From contig CANEDJ010000013.1 in the NCBI GenBank assembly GCA_947426265.1, positions 1-33,404 of the forward strand: a stretch of DNA of 33,404 nt, read 5' to 3'. Numbering within the stretch: the stretch's first letter is position 1; the number at the start of each line of letters is the position of its first letter. The notes under the pieces were generated by a model. That model had not been told where the DNA came from, did no database searches, and worked only from the letters and a program-made list of their open reading frames with translations. Both the position numbers and the translations under genes were made by a program. Below are positions 16,777 through 25,412 of this stretch, piece by piece. The DNA comes from MGBC102946 sp022793145 (GTDB lineage: Bacteria; Bacillota_I; Bacilli_A; RF39; UBA660).

Positions 16777-19215
16777 TTATTCACTTCTTAATGCTTCAAC
16801 AGGGTCTTTTTTGCTTGCCATTTTCGCTGGAATATTCCCAGCAATAACATTTAATCCAATGCTTAATAAAATTAAGAATATAGCACTTCCGATTGGCATA
16901 GTTGCAATTTTATTCATACCAGTTAAGGCTGATACGATGAAATTGACTGGTACACATATTAATAATGCAATACCAATTCCTAATAATCCAGCAATCAGTC
17001 CCTCTATAACGGTTTCTGCTCTAAATACTCTTGTAATATCTTTTTTGCTGGCTCCAATTGCTCTTAAAATTCCTATTTCTTTTGTTCTCTCTAATACACT
17101 TATATAAGTGATAATGGCAATCATAATACTTGATACAATTAAACTAATGGCAACAAAACCAATTAATACAAATGAAATCATGGATACAATAGAGGTTACT
17201 CCATTAATAACTGTTTTAATCAAATCGGTATAAGATATTACCTTTTCTTTATTGTTACTATTCGTTTGCTCTCTATTATAATTTTCAATTAACTCTACGA
17301 TTTTTTCTTTCGATTCAAAATCTTTCGGATAAATATTAATCGAAGATGGATTATTGATATCAGCAATTCCTAAAATTCTGCAATTTTCTTCATAAGTATT
17401 TGTTATATTATCGAATTTTTCATTTGTTAAAACATTGATTTCTTGATTCTTTATTTGCTTTTTATAAATATCTGTTTTTGAAATATTATGAATTACATAT
17501 TCTGTTAAAGAATGTTTATATCCGATAAAACCTGATTCGCTATCTTCATCTTTCACTCTTAAAATCCCAACTATTTTAATATCTAATCCATTATTAACAA
17601 TATTTTTTAAATATTCTTTATCGTTAGAATAATCTTTATAATAATTATTTTCTAATTTATAATAATCTGTATTCAATACTAATTTATATGACAAATTTAA
17701 AATATCTTCATAAGAATAGGTCTTGCTATTTGTATTTACTTTTTCTCCATTGTTTATTTTGTTTAATATATTAGTAAGCTCTTTTCTATCTTTTATATCT
17801 AAACGATATAAAATAGAGTCATTAATGACATTGTCTTTTCCAACAACAAGAACCAATTCGTTATAATCTTTAGGAAGATTGCCTGCCAATACTTCATATT
17901 TACTGTTTAATACGTCTTCATTATTTAATAGTTCTCTAAATACTGGAGTAGTATCTGTATTAGTAGAAACACTAACGCCTGCTTGTTCTTCAGATACATT
18001 CGTATTTAAGATATTAAAGTTACTTGGATTTATTCTAATGAAACTAGAATTATTGGTAGAATAAATTTGTAAATCCAAATTATAGCCATAAGTTATTTCA
18101 GAAATATAATTTTCTATTTCTGATGATTCATCTAAATATTCCTTAAATGACTTTAAATCATTTTTCTTTATTAATTCTTTTGTAAATAAATTTACTTGAG
18201 GTATTATATCATCTTTAGAACATAACTTGCTATTTTCGCATTCTTGTTTCTTTTCTTCTTCCAAACTTAATAATTTTGTAAAGTCATAAGAATTTTTTTC
18301 TATTACAATAGGAAAGTTAGATAATGAGTCTCTTTCCATATTAGAAACATAGTTTTTAACGCCATTCGATAATGATAAAATTAAGGCTATACCAATAATT
18401 CCAATTGAACCAGCAAGGGCAGTTAAAATGGTTCTTCCTTTTTTTGTAAGTAAGTTATGAAATGATAATCCCAAAGAAGTTAAAAAAGACATTGAAGTTT
18501 TGTTTATTTTTCTTTTTTTATTTTCAATTTTCATTTTTTCAGGAGGATTGCTATCTTTAATGACCACTCCATCTTTTAGTTCAATAATTCTATTAGAATA
18601 AATTTCTGCAAGTTCAGGATTATGAGTAACCATAATAACCAACTTGTCTTTCGAAATATTTTTTAGTAATTCCATAATTTGAATACTAGTAGAAGAATCT
18701 AATGCTCCAGTTGGCTCATCTGCTAAAATAATTTCAGGGTCATTCACAAGTGCTCTTGCTATTGCAACTCTTTGCATTTGACCACCAGAAAGCTGATTTG
18801 GTCTTTTATCAATGTGCTCTTTTAAACCTACATTTTCCAATGCCTTTTTTGCTCTTTGTTTTCTTTCTTTTTTAGATATTCCTGATAATGTAAGTGCCAT
18901 TTCAACATTTGATAAAATAGTTTGATGTGCTATTAAATTATAACTTTGAAATATAAATCCAATACGATAATTTCTATAGCTATCCCAATCTTTATCAGAA
19001 TATTTTTTTGTAGAAATGCCTTCAATGATAAGTTCTCCACCATCATATTTATCTAGACCTCCTATAATATTTAAAAGTGTCGTTTTTCCACTTCCACTTG
19101 CGCCTAATATAGAAGTAAATTCATTTTTCCTAAAATTTATGTTTACCCCTTTTAATACTTGTTGTCTATTTTCACCCATAACATAACTTTTAAAAATATT
19201 TTTTAGTTCTAGCAT
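16777..19215 (-). CDS. MacB-like ABC transporter, ATPase fused to permease
   Basis: An 812-residue paralogue of the transporter at 77-2674, with the same order of parts. The ATPase domain has Walker A GASGSGKTT, signature LSGGQMQRVAIARAL, Walker B IILADEPT and VTHNPE. A first helix (RTILTALAGSIGIIGIALIL) is followed by an extracellular domain of ~390 residues and three C-terminal helices (SMISFVLIGFVAISLIVSSI; GLIAGLLGIGIALLICVPV; IFLILLSIGLNVIAG). The large extracellular domains of the two paralogues are the least alike, so different substrates are likely. It is divergent from a TetR gene and shares a 68-bp control region that contains a perfect palindrome; repression by the TetR protein with induction by a peptide or drug is the expected scheme. 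Confidence 0.94.
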   Translation of the reverse strand: MLELKNIFKSYVMGENRQQVLKGVNINFRKNEFTSILGASGSGKTTLLNIIGGLDKYDGGELIIEGISTKKYSDKDWDSYRNYRIGFIFQSYNLIAHQTILSNVEMALTLSGISKKERKQRAKKALENVGLKEHIDKRPNQLSGGQMQRVAIARALVNDPEIILADEPTGALDSSTSIQIMELLKNISKDKLVIMVTHNPELAEIYSNRIIELKDGVVIKDSNPPEKMKIENKKRKINKTSMSFLTSLGLSFHNLLTKKGRTILTALAGSIGIIGIALILSLSNGVKNYVSNMERDSLSNFPIVIEKNSYDFTKLLSLEEEKKQECENSKLCSKDDIIPQVNLFTKELIKKNDLKSFKEYLDESSEIENYISEITYGYNLDLQIYSTNNSSFIRINPSNFNILNTNVSEEQAGVSVSTNTDTTPVFRELLNNEDVLNSKYEVLAGNLPKDYNELVLVVGKDNVINDSILYRLDIKDRKELTNILNKINNGEKVNTNSKTYSYEDILNLSYKLVLNTDYYKLENNYYKDYSNDKEYLKNIVNNGLDIKIVGILRVKDEDSESGFIGYKHSLTEYVIHNISKTDIYKKQIKNQEINVLTNEKFDNITNTYEENCRILGIADINNPSSINIYPKDFESKEKIVELIENYNREQTNSNNKEKVISYTDLIKTVINGVTSIVSMISFVLIGFVAISLIVSSIMIAIITYISVLERTKEIGILRAIGASKKDITRVFRAETVIEGLIAGLLGIGIALLICVPVNFIVSALTGMNKIATMPIGSAIFLILLSIGLNVIAGNIPAKMASKKDPVEALRSE

Positions 19216-19247
19216 TTTTTCAAATCCTTTCCAAATTAATTCGTTTG

Positions 19248-19263
19248 TGATACAATTGTATCA
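19248..19263. promoter_or_regulatory. Perfect 16-bp palindrome, likely TetR operator
   Basis: TGATACAATTGTATCA is its own reverse complement and lies midway between the divergent starts of the ABC transporter (19215) and the TetR regulator (19298). TetR proteins bind such palindromes, so it probably controls both genes. Confidence 0.8.
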
Positions 19264-19297
19264 TTAGGATTTAATTTATTCAATGGAGTTGATGAAA

Positions 19298-19822
19298 ATG
19301 AGACAAAATGAAAGAAATGTATCAAATGAAAAGGATACCTATGTTAGTGAGAAAATAACAGATACTTTATTGGAACTATTAAAAGGTTACACATTAAAAG
19401 AAATATCAATTAGCTTTTTATGTGATGAAGCAGGTGTTGGTAGAGCATCATTTTATCGAAATTTTGAAAGTAAAGAAGATGTTTTAATAAAGTATGATAC
19501 GAAATTAATCAAGCAATGGGGAAAAGAATATGAAAATGATAAAAATTCTACTCCTGAAAGTTTAATTCCATCCCTTCTTATTCACTATAAAAAATACAAA
19601 GATTTTTATTTAATGATGTATAGAAATGGCTTATCTGATATCGTTTTAAAAACAATATTAAAAGCCTGCGAACTAGAGAAAAAGAAAACCAATATGGAAG
19701 CCTATGTTACTTCATTTATTGGTTATGGTATATTTGGAATTGTGAATGAATGGGTTAAACGTGGAATGCAAGAAACTATTGAAGAGATTTTATCCCTCAT
19801 ATCCCAAAATAAAGGTATCTAA
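19298..19822 (+). CDS. TetR-family transcriptional regulator
   Basis: A 174-residue TetR/AcrR regulator. The DNA-binding domain covers residues ~15-60 (KITDTLLELLKGYTLKEISI, then LCDEAGVGRASFYRNFESKE), with the typical YRNF recognition segment. The C-terminal ligand-binding part ends with a region like that of TetR_C members (SFIGYGIFGIVNEWVKRGMQ). The chosen ATG at 19298 has GGAG nine bases upstream; earlier in-frame ATGs at 19283 and 19292 are too near or before that site. It is divergent from the MacB-like transporter and most likely represses it through the palindrome at 19248-19263. Confidence 0.92.
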   Translation: MRQNERNVSNEKDTYVSEKITDTLLELLKGYTLKEISISFLCDEAGVGRASFYRNFESKEDVLIKYDTKLIKQWGKEYENDKNSTPESLIPSLLIHYKKYKDFYLMMYRNGLSDIVLKTILKACELEKKKTNMEAYVTSFIGYGIFGIVNEWVKRGMQETIEEILSLISQNKGI

Positions 19823-19894
19823 GAAATTAGAATATGTGAAACTTGGATTTTTTGTAATTTTAAATAAACTTAATAGTTTTTAATTCATAATAAC

Positions 19895-19917
19895 AAAAAG
19901 TGGGGCCTTTCGGCTCC
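19895..19917 (-). terminator. Orphaned small-RNA terminator at the left element junction
   Basis: On the minus strand, GGAGCC and GGCCCC form a 6-bp stem (one G-T pair) with loop GAAA, followed by ACTTTTTG. It points to a transcript that comes from the right, where the integrated element now lies. It is best read as the original terminator of the small RNA whose 5' part is at 30044-30108. The rest of the 19823-20065 gap holds the direct repeat and the arm-type repeats. Confidence 0.7.
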
Positions 19918-19926
19918 TTCAGGGGG
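19913..19926 (+). repeat. Left attachment-site repeat (attL core candidate)
   Basis: GCTCCTTCAGGGGG, identical to 30030-30043. The left flank forms the GGAGCC-type terminator stem with part of this repeat. Confidence 0.7.
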
Positions 19927-20043
19927 CGAAATTTTTTCGTACCCTTTTGAATTAAAATGCTGTTTTTTCCTTTATTTCTCATTTAGTTATGTTTATTTTA
20001 GATTAAAATTTACCATTATATTTTAGCAAAGTTTATAGATTTT

Positions 20044-20064
20044 AGCACCTAAATAACACCTAAA
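20044..20064 (+). repeat. Left arm-type repeats
   Basis: AGCACCTAAA and AACACCTAAA begin 11 bp apart, directly next to the stop codon of the DUF4238 gene. They share the ACCTAA core, spacing and orientation with the pair at the right end, as arm-type binding sites of Tn916-like integrases do. Confidence 0.6.
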
Positions 20065-20065
20065 T

Positions 20066-21241
20066 TTATAAGTTATTTTTCCAATAATCTAATACAAATG
20101 TATTAAACGTTTTTGCGTCATTTTCCTTCCAAGTAACTCCTTTATGTAATCCTTCATTAAATTCTCTTATATTTGGGATTATTTTTTCTCTAAAATGCAT
20201 TCTCTCTTTATATTTTTTATCATACTTTCTTGGAAACCAATCTAAAGCATTTTGGGGTATTGCTCTTGCTTTTAATGGTAATTGAGCAAATGTAAAATTA
20301 TGTTGTAATAAAATATAATTTGATTGCATCATTATTATTTTTTCATTTGGTGGTCCTATAACACTTGGTGTATTTTTGTTATATTTTAAATATTTTTTAA
20401 TTTTATTATTGTTAAGACTTGTTATTAATTCTTTAGTCATTTCACTATCTTTATAAAAAATCAGTCCATTAGAATTAAGAATTTGATAGTAATTTAAATA
20501 TTTTACTTCATACTCATTATTACTAATAATCAATTTTTTATTATCGTTACCTGTATACATTTTAGAATCATATATTACTATTAGTATTTCACTACTTATT
20601 GGAAAAAATATGATAATTCCGGCATTATCATATCCTGTTGATCTAAAATAAAAATTATTGTAGTTAATAATAGGATTATCTGATGAAATTAATTTTTTCT
20701 TTGTATTGTACTTTATAATACATAGTTCTAAATCATTTATATGTTTACAAGCTGATCTCGACATCTCTAGTGATTCTTGAATTACATTTTGCATTTTATC
20801 CTTCAAAAAATCATCCTTTAACTTTTCGAATTCTAACTCATCAAAGTACTTATTTTTAGAATTGAATTCAAGTTCTACACCAACTTTTAGATTTGTCCAA
20901 ATTAAACTCTTTAATTCCTCTGAATGATATTTAGTTCTATTTTTCTGAAACATTGCAAATTCTTTTAAAATAATCTTTTCATCTTCACTAGGATAATAAT
21001 CCTCGCAAATTATTTTATTTATTAAAGTTGACCACTTAACTTCCAAAATTCCTAATTCATTTTCCCATTTATTATCTTTATCATAAAAATAATTCTCATA
21101 GCACTGATTCATATATGGGACATTGTTATAACATTTCTTTTTAAAAATATCAATGACATTGAATTGTTTATTATCATTTGCAAAATTTTTCATATAGAAT
21201 CTTGGAACATAATGTTGTTTTTTTGTACTTCCTATTTTCAT
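20066..21241 (-). CDS. DUF4238 family protein
   Basis: A 391-residue protein that opens with KKQHYVPRFYMKNFA, the hallmark of DUF4238, then DIFKKKCY, a conserved FAMFQKNRTKYH and, in the middle, KKLISSDNPIINYNN, all typical of the family. The biochemical role is unknown. Such genes are frequent on mobile elements, which makes a defence or element-maintenance role conceivable but unproven. It is the last gene of the cargo operon: its ATG (21241) lies 4 bp after the stop of the YhcG nuclease gene, so expression is probably coupled. A longer reading from a TTG at 21262 would overlap the nuclease gene and has no ribosome site. The stop codon abuts the left arm-type repeats of the element. Confidence 0.82.
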   Translation of the reverse strand: MKIGSTKKQHYVPRFYMKNFANDNKQFNVIDIFKKKCYNNVPYMNQCYENYFYDKDNKWENELGILEVKWSTLINKIICEDYYPSEDEKIILKEFAMFQKNRTKYHSEELKSLIWTNLKVGVELEFNSKNKYFDELEFEKLKDDFLKDKMQNVIQESLEMSRSACKHINDLELCIIKYNTKKKLISSDNPIINYNNFYFRSTGYDNAGIIIFFPISSEILIVIYDSKMYTGNDNKKLIISNNEYEVKYLNYYQILNSNGLIFYKDSEMTKELITSLNNNKIKKYLKYNKNTPSVIGPPNEKIIMMQSNYILLQHNFTFAQLPLKARAIPQNALDWFPRKYDKKYKERMHFREKIIPNIREFNEGLHKGVTWKENDAKTFNTFVLDYWKNNL

Positions 21242-21245
21242 AGAT

Positions 21246-22253
21246 TTACTCTGTAATATCAATATGTAAATTTAGTTCTTCTTCTGTAGGTAAAGATTCT
21301 AATATATCTTTTGGTAAAAATTTAGATATTTCATAAGAACTAACTCCAATAGGTTTATTTATATCTTTTAGAGCATATTCAACTGAAAATTTATCCTTTT
21401 CTCTACAAAGGATTATTCCAATGCTAGGATTGTCTTGTTCATCCTTAACTAAATCATCCACTGCTGACAAATAAAAATTTACTTTACCTGCATATTCTGG
21501 TTTAAATTCAGTGTTTTTTAATTCAACAACTATGTAGCAATGTAATTTAGTATGATAAAACAATAAATCTATAAAATAGTCTTTATTCCCAACTTCCAAT
21601 TTATATTGATTTCCAACAAAACTAAATCCATTACCTAGTTCTAGTAATACTGTTTTAATTTTTTCAACCATTGCTTGTTCTAATTCTGTTTCAATATAAT
21701 TTTGTTTTAATCCTGTTAAATTTAAAATATAAGGATCCTTCATCATATCCTTTGCTAGTTCACTTTGAGGACTAGACAATGATTCATTAAAGTTATTTGG
21801 TTTATCTCCTAAAACCTGTCTTTCATATAACTCGCTTTTTATTTGAAATGCCAAAACATCATAACTCCAACCATTAATTGCTGTCTGTTCCATATACCAA
21901 ATTCTTTTAGTATCATCTTGAATTTTATCTAAAATTAACATATTGTGGGACCATGGAATTTGTGCAGACGACATCTGCACTTTTTCATTTTTACTACATT
22001 CAATATAATACTTCTTCATACTCTTTAAATTTCTAACAGAAAAACCTTTTATATTTGGAAATGTAATCTTTAATTCTGTTGCTAATTCATCAATAAATTT
22101 GTTTCCCCAACTAGAATTTTCATTAATTGTTTTACCAATATTATAATAAAGTTTTAGCAAATTCATATTTGCATTTTTAAATATTTCATATTGAGTAGAA
22201 CTAATTTGTTGTTTAATTTCTTCCACTATGTTTTTAAATTCCTTTTCTATCAT
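21246..22253 (-). CDS. YhcG/DUF1016 family PD-(D/E)XK nuclease (element-borne)
   Basis: A 335-residue YhcG-type protein. The N-terminal helical domain contains LLKLYYNIGKTI, IKGFSVRNLKSMKKYY and the IPWSHNMLIL signature; the C-terminal nuclease shows DYFIDLLFYHTKLHCY and VVELK, with D and E-x-K of the PD-(D/E)XK site intact. It is related to, but clearly different from, the chromosomal copy at 2744-3793. Here it pairs tightly with a DUF4238 gene (4-bp gap) and follows a zeta-like kinase gene. A role in defence or in competition between elements is an inference from context. AAAGGAG lies 10 nt before the ATG at 22253. Confidence 0.88.
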   Translation of the reverse strand: MIEKEFKNIVEEIKQQISSTQYEIFKNANMNLLKLYYNIGKTINENSSWGNKFIDELATELKITFPNIKGFSVRNLKSMKKYYIECSKNEKVQMSSAQIPWSHNMLILDKIQDDTKRIWYMEQTAINGWSYDVLAFQIKSELYERQVLGDKPNNFNESLSSPQSELAKDMMKDPYILNLTGLKQNYIETELEQAMVEKIKTVLLELGNGFSFVGNQYKLEVGNKDYFIDLLFYHTKLHCYIVVELKNTEFKPEYAGKVNFYLSAVDDLVKDEQDNPSIGIILCREKDKFSVEYALKDINKPIGVSSYEISKFLPKDILESLPTEEELNLHIDITE

Positions 22254-22296
22254 AACTAAAGTGCTCCTTTCTTAATCAATATTAATTATTTTATCC

Positions 22297-23153
22297 TTAT
22301 TTCTTATAAATTTGTTCATTATCATTGGGATTTAGTGTTTTAAAATAAATGCTTTCTACTTTCCCCAGTTCATCAAATTGTTCCTGAGGGGCATTTCTAT
22401 TTATCATATTTCTTTTAATATTATTCATCCTTATATCATAATTAAGAGAAACTTTCCCATTACTTTCTTCTCTAAATTTTTGTAATAAATCTAAAGCATC
22501 ATCTCTAACAGAAACAATTTTAAATTGACTGTAACAGGAAGTATATAATTTACTTTTACACCAAGAGATAAACATCCTGAGATGAAATCTGGTAATAAGT
22601 TATAACATTTATTATGGGCTTCTATATTTGATAATTTGGCATTCTTACTTTCAAGAATTTCCTTTTCATATCTTTCTCTCGTTGCAAGTAGACTTGCTAA
22701 ATTTCCTGCTACAATTACATTTATAACTACATCATAGTTATGAGGCAACGTTTTTAATAATTCTAATAGACTATAATCAGTTGGTGCTTTTTCTCTTAAA
22801 ACTGAATACCCATTTTGTATTGCATAAGAAAACAATTCATCTCCCCATAAATGAGCATCAAAATTTGTAAGTTTAGCATAAGAAGTTGGATATTTATCTA
22901 ATATTTCTTTGGAATATTTGTTAAATGAGCGATAATCATCAGAATTTATAATTATATACCTAGATAAATCAGTACTATTTATAAATGTTGTTTTACCACA
23001 ACCTGGTTGTCCAATGACAAACATAACTGATGGGTTTTCAGTAATAGTATTATTTGCAAATAAATCTTTTTTTAGCGATTCTAAAACTTTATTATGTTCT
23101 TCTTTAGATAATTTATATTTTTCAATTAATTCATTTAAACTATAATTTTCCAT
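22297..23153 (-). pseudogene. Zeta-toxin-like P-loop kinase, frameshifted at a TA repeat
   Basis: The first frame (from the ATG at 23153, after GGAGG) encodes a P-loop kinase: Walker A FVIGQPGCGKTTFIN, then INSDDYR and the segment LWGDELFSYAIQNGYSVLRE, all as in zeta-toxin family kinases. After GVKVNY it runs into a foreign tail and stops at 22491. The next frame continues the family-like sequence (YTSCYSQFKIVSVRDDALDL through EQIYKK) to 22297. Dropping 2 bp from the TATATA run near 22541-22548 joins the two as VKVNYTSCYSQFK. The restored product would be ~285 residues. Zeta kinases phosphorylate UDP-amino sugars; some relatives have other roles. No epsilon-type antitoxin gene is seen beside it. 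The lesion may be real, phase-variable or a sequencing error. Confidence 0.8.
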
Positions 23154-23169
23154 TTTTTCCTCCAATATA

Positions 23170-23721
23170 TTATTGAGCTATTTCTTTCGCAATACCTTCT
23201 AATATTTCAACATTTGGTAATTTTAAAAAAATGCTTGTTGGAAGTGATATTTTAGAATTAACTAATCCCCCGCCAATTATGATATTAGTTTGTTCTTTAA
23301 TTAATGGATCAACTAATATCTTCCAGTCACTAGGTAATCCAATTGGTGTAATACTACCATATTCCATATTTGTTTTTTCTAAAACAAAGTCTAAAGGTGC
23401 AACCGATACAACTCTAGAATTCATATGTTTTCTTACTACACTTCCCATATTATATTTATAACCAATAGGAACAATTAAAGCACAATATTTAATAATGTCA
23501 TTTCTTTTACATTCAACTATTAAACAGTTAAATCCTATTTTTCTATCTATTTTATATTTAGCACATAGTTTTTCACCATCCGCATATTCTGAGTCAATTT
23601 TTGCAACGAGAAAACTATTTTTAAATTCTTCATTCCGTGTACCTACAAAATTGTAAATACAAGTAGGAACTAAATCTTTATTTTCAATTATCGGCTTAAA
23701 TTCTAAATCACCAATCTTCAT
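23170..23721 (-). CDS. YbaK-like aminoacyl-tRNA deacylase
   Basis: A 183-residue protein of the YbaK/ProX editing fold. Visible features are the central strand KIGFNCLIVECKRND, IVPIGYKYNMGSVVRKHMN, the conserved VVSVAPLDFVLEKTNMEYGS and PIGLPSDWKILVD with a late IIIGGGLVNSK. Enzymes of this fold hydrolyse mischarged aminoacyl-tRNA in the cytoplasm; the amino acid target here is unknown. The ATG at 23721 (AAGGA upstream) is preferred to an upstream TTG. It lies 8 bp after the hydrolase gene and 16 bp before the zeta-like kinase gene, inside the element cargo operon. Why a trans-editing factor is carried by a mobile element is not evident; protection against an amino acid analogue is one possibility. 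Confidence 0.82.
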   Translation of the reverse strand: MKIGDLEFKPIIENKDLVPTCIYNFVGTRNEEFKNSFLVAKIDSEYADGEKLCAKYKIDRKIGFNCLIVECKRNDIIKYCALIVPIGYKYNMGSVVRKHMNSRVVSVAPLDFVLEKTNMEYGSITPIGLPSDWKILVDPLIKEQTNIIIGGGLVNSKISLPTSIFLKLPNVEILEGIAKEIAQ

Positions 23722-23729
23722 AATATTCC

Positions 23730-24602
23730 TTACCTTTCTATAAAATTTTTGTGAATCCAATCATAGATTAGGTTTCCAATTTCGAGTTCTTTATTTCTGT
23801 AAGTATGACCTGTACCTTCTATAATTTTATATTTAAAGTTACTACAATTTAATGCTTTTTCTTTTAGTAAATCTAGATGTAAATAATAATCTGCTTCATT
23901 AGAACCTGAAAAAGTAAGAATTGGTACATCTATGGTTTCAAATTGTTCCCAATGCTTTGGATTAGAAATAACAGGTAAATTGTTAAGCATTGAATTTTTA
24001 TTAAACCAATTATAATAAGTCTGTGAACTCATATACATGTAATCTTCTATCATTTTATGAAGTAATTTTGTAGGTTCGTTATTATCTATATTTTCCTTTG
24101 CTTCTTGAAGTAATTCTTTATATTCATTAGATTGTGCAGATAAGTGTGATCCAATCATATCTGGTGCACTTGCAAGTATTATTCCTAAAATATTTGGATG
24201 CTTTTTATAGCAATAGTAAATTACTTTATTACATCCATAGCTGTGTCCTAATAAAATAATTTTGTTATATCCTTTTATTTTTGCAGTTTCTATTGCTAAA
24301 TCAATATCATAAATAGAATCTTCAAATATTTCATACATACAACCACATCTTTTAAAAGATTCATCCTTCATCACAATATCATTTTCAATCGAATGTCCCC
24401 TATTATGTTCATAGATAAATCCAATATTTTTTTCTGCTAAAAATTTACCCCATACTGTAGCAAAATAGTTATCTATAATTGTCCTGCACATACCATGAAT
24501 ACAAATAACACAAATATCTTTTTCATTACTTTCAAAATGAACCATAGGTAACTTTAGTCCATCCGTTGTATAAGCATCACTAATAAATTCAATATTTTTC
24601 AT
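23730..24602 (-). CDS. Alpha/beta-hydrolase
   Basis: A 290-residue alpha/beta-hydrolase. The oxyanion strand reads VICIHGMCRT, the nucleophile elbow is LLGHSYGCNK (Ser), a late PILTFSGSNEADYYLH supplies the acid region, and IIEGTGHTYRNKEL supplies the catalytic His. No signal peptide, so it is cytoplasmic. It resembles esterase/lipase or DUF1749-like hydrolases; no substrate can be named. It is the first gene of the cargo operon, 114 bp downstream of the tandem-HTH regulator gene, with a large inverted repeat in the gap. AAAGGA precedes the ATG at 24602. Confidence 0.88.
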   Translation of the reverse strand: MKNIEFISDAYTTDGLKLPMVHFESNEKDICVICIHGMCRTIIDNYFATVWGKFLAEKNIGFIYEHNRGHSIENDIVMKDESFKRCGCMYEIFEDSIYDIDLAIETAKIKGYNKIILLGHSYGCNKVIYYCYKKHPNILGIILASAPDMIGSHLSAQSNEYKELLQEAKENIDNNEPTKLLHKMIEDYMYMSSQTYYNWFNKNSMLNNLPVISNPKHWEQFETIDVPILTFSGSNEADYYLHLDLLKEKALNCSNFKYKIIEGTGHTYRNKELEIGNLIYDWIHKNFIER

Positions 24603-24651
24603 ACTATTTTTCCTTTCTTTCAATTAGTCAGTTGCGACTGTCCAATTCATA

Positions 24652-24716
24652 AATGACACTTGTGACACTTATTTTTGGGTGGGATACACCTGATTTTTCG
24701 TGTCATTCCTGTCATT
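24652..24716. repeat. Imperfect inverted repeat upstream of the cargo operon
   Basis: Two 17-bp arms (24652-24668 and 24700-24716) are inverted copies with four mismatches; each arm itself holds two TGACA-type half-sites. They lie between the regulator's stop codon and the first cargo gene. The 31-bp spacer makes an operator or iteron-like site more likely than a terminator. Confidence 0.6.
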
Positions 24717-25277
24717 TTAATCTACAATATCACTAACTTTGATATTGTAATATTCTGCTAGTTTCTTTACTACATCATTATTTATTTTTCTTTTACCATT
24801 TTCATATTTATTATAAGTAGATTTATCCACTTCTAAATATTTTGCTATATCATCTTGTGTTTTGTTATTTTCTAGTCTTAAACTTTTGATTCTTAATCTT
24901 ACTTTACTTTGTATCTTATGTTCTTGTTTTTCTAAATAATCTTTCATAGCATTTGGATTATTCAGATCTACTGCAATATATTTTTGTTTATCATTTGCTA
25001 CTGCATTTGAATAAGTAAATAATTGTTTTTGTTCTTTTAAAGTTAATTCAGGCATATCTTCAAAAAAATAGTTTGTTGATACTTTATAAAATTTTGCTAA
25101 ATCTCTTAACATTTGTAATGGAACAGTCCTATTACCTATCTCATAATCTTTATAAGTATTCCTATTTACTCCAATAACTCCACATATTTCTTTTTGAGAT
25201 AAATTAAACTGACCTCTTAATTCAGCCATATGTTTTCCTATAACTACATTAATAGTATCTTTATCATTTTTCCCCAT
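24717..25277 (-). CDS. Tandem XRE-type helix-turn-helix regulator of the element
   Basis: A 186-residue protein with two Cro/C1-like domains: residues ~13-70 (MAELRGQFNLSQKEICGVIG, then VNRNTYKDYEIGNRTVPLQM) and residues ~125-185 (RLRIKSLRLENNKTQDDIAK, then YLEVDKSTYNKYENGKRKIN). One chain could thus bind two half-sites. It is likely to be the master repressor of the element: its gene is divergent from the excisionase/ATPase/relaxase operon, and GGTGCA sites lie in both promoters. GAGGAGG precedes the ATG at 25277. Confidence 0.9.
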   Translation of the reverse strand: MGKNDKDTINVVIGKHMAELRGQFNLSQKEICGVIGVNRNTYKDYEIGNRTVPLQMLRDLAKFYKVSTNYFFEDMPELTLKEQKQLFTYSNAVANDKQKYIAVDLNNPNAMKDYLEKQEHKIQSKVRLRIKSLRLENNKTQDDIAKYLEVDKSTYNKYENGKRKINNDVVKKLAEYYNIKVSDIVD

Positions 25278-25301
25278 AAGAATGCCTCCTCTTCGTTTAT
25301 A

Positions 25302-25331
25302 ATTATAACATATGTTGGTGCATTTTGTCTA
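25302..25331 (-). promoter_or_regulatory. Promoter of the tandem-HTH regulator gene
   Basis: On the minus strand, TAGACA (25326-25331) and TATAAT (25302-25307) with an 18-bp spacer. A TGCACC operator half-site lies inside the spacer, which suggests autorepression. Confidence 0.7.
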
Positions 25332-25377
25332 TTTTATATTAAATTTTGTTAAAAATAATTATTTTTTAATTTTTATG

Positions 25378-25406
25378 TTGACATTTTACACCGAAAGTAT
25401 TATATT
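25378..25406 (+). promoter_or_regulatory. Promoter of the excision/replication/mobilization operon
   Basis: TTGACA (25378-25383) and TATATT (25401-25406) with 17-bp spacing. It reads to the right, toward the excisionase-like and ATPase genes. Confidence 0.75.
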
Positions 25407-25412
25407 GTAATC

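Noticed and set aside
19823..19926. A plus-strand terminator for the TetR gene at the GGGGCC / GGCTCC stem
   Set aside because: On the plus strand the stem is followed by TTCAGGGGG, not a T-run; the T-run exists only on the minus strand.
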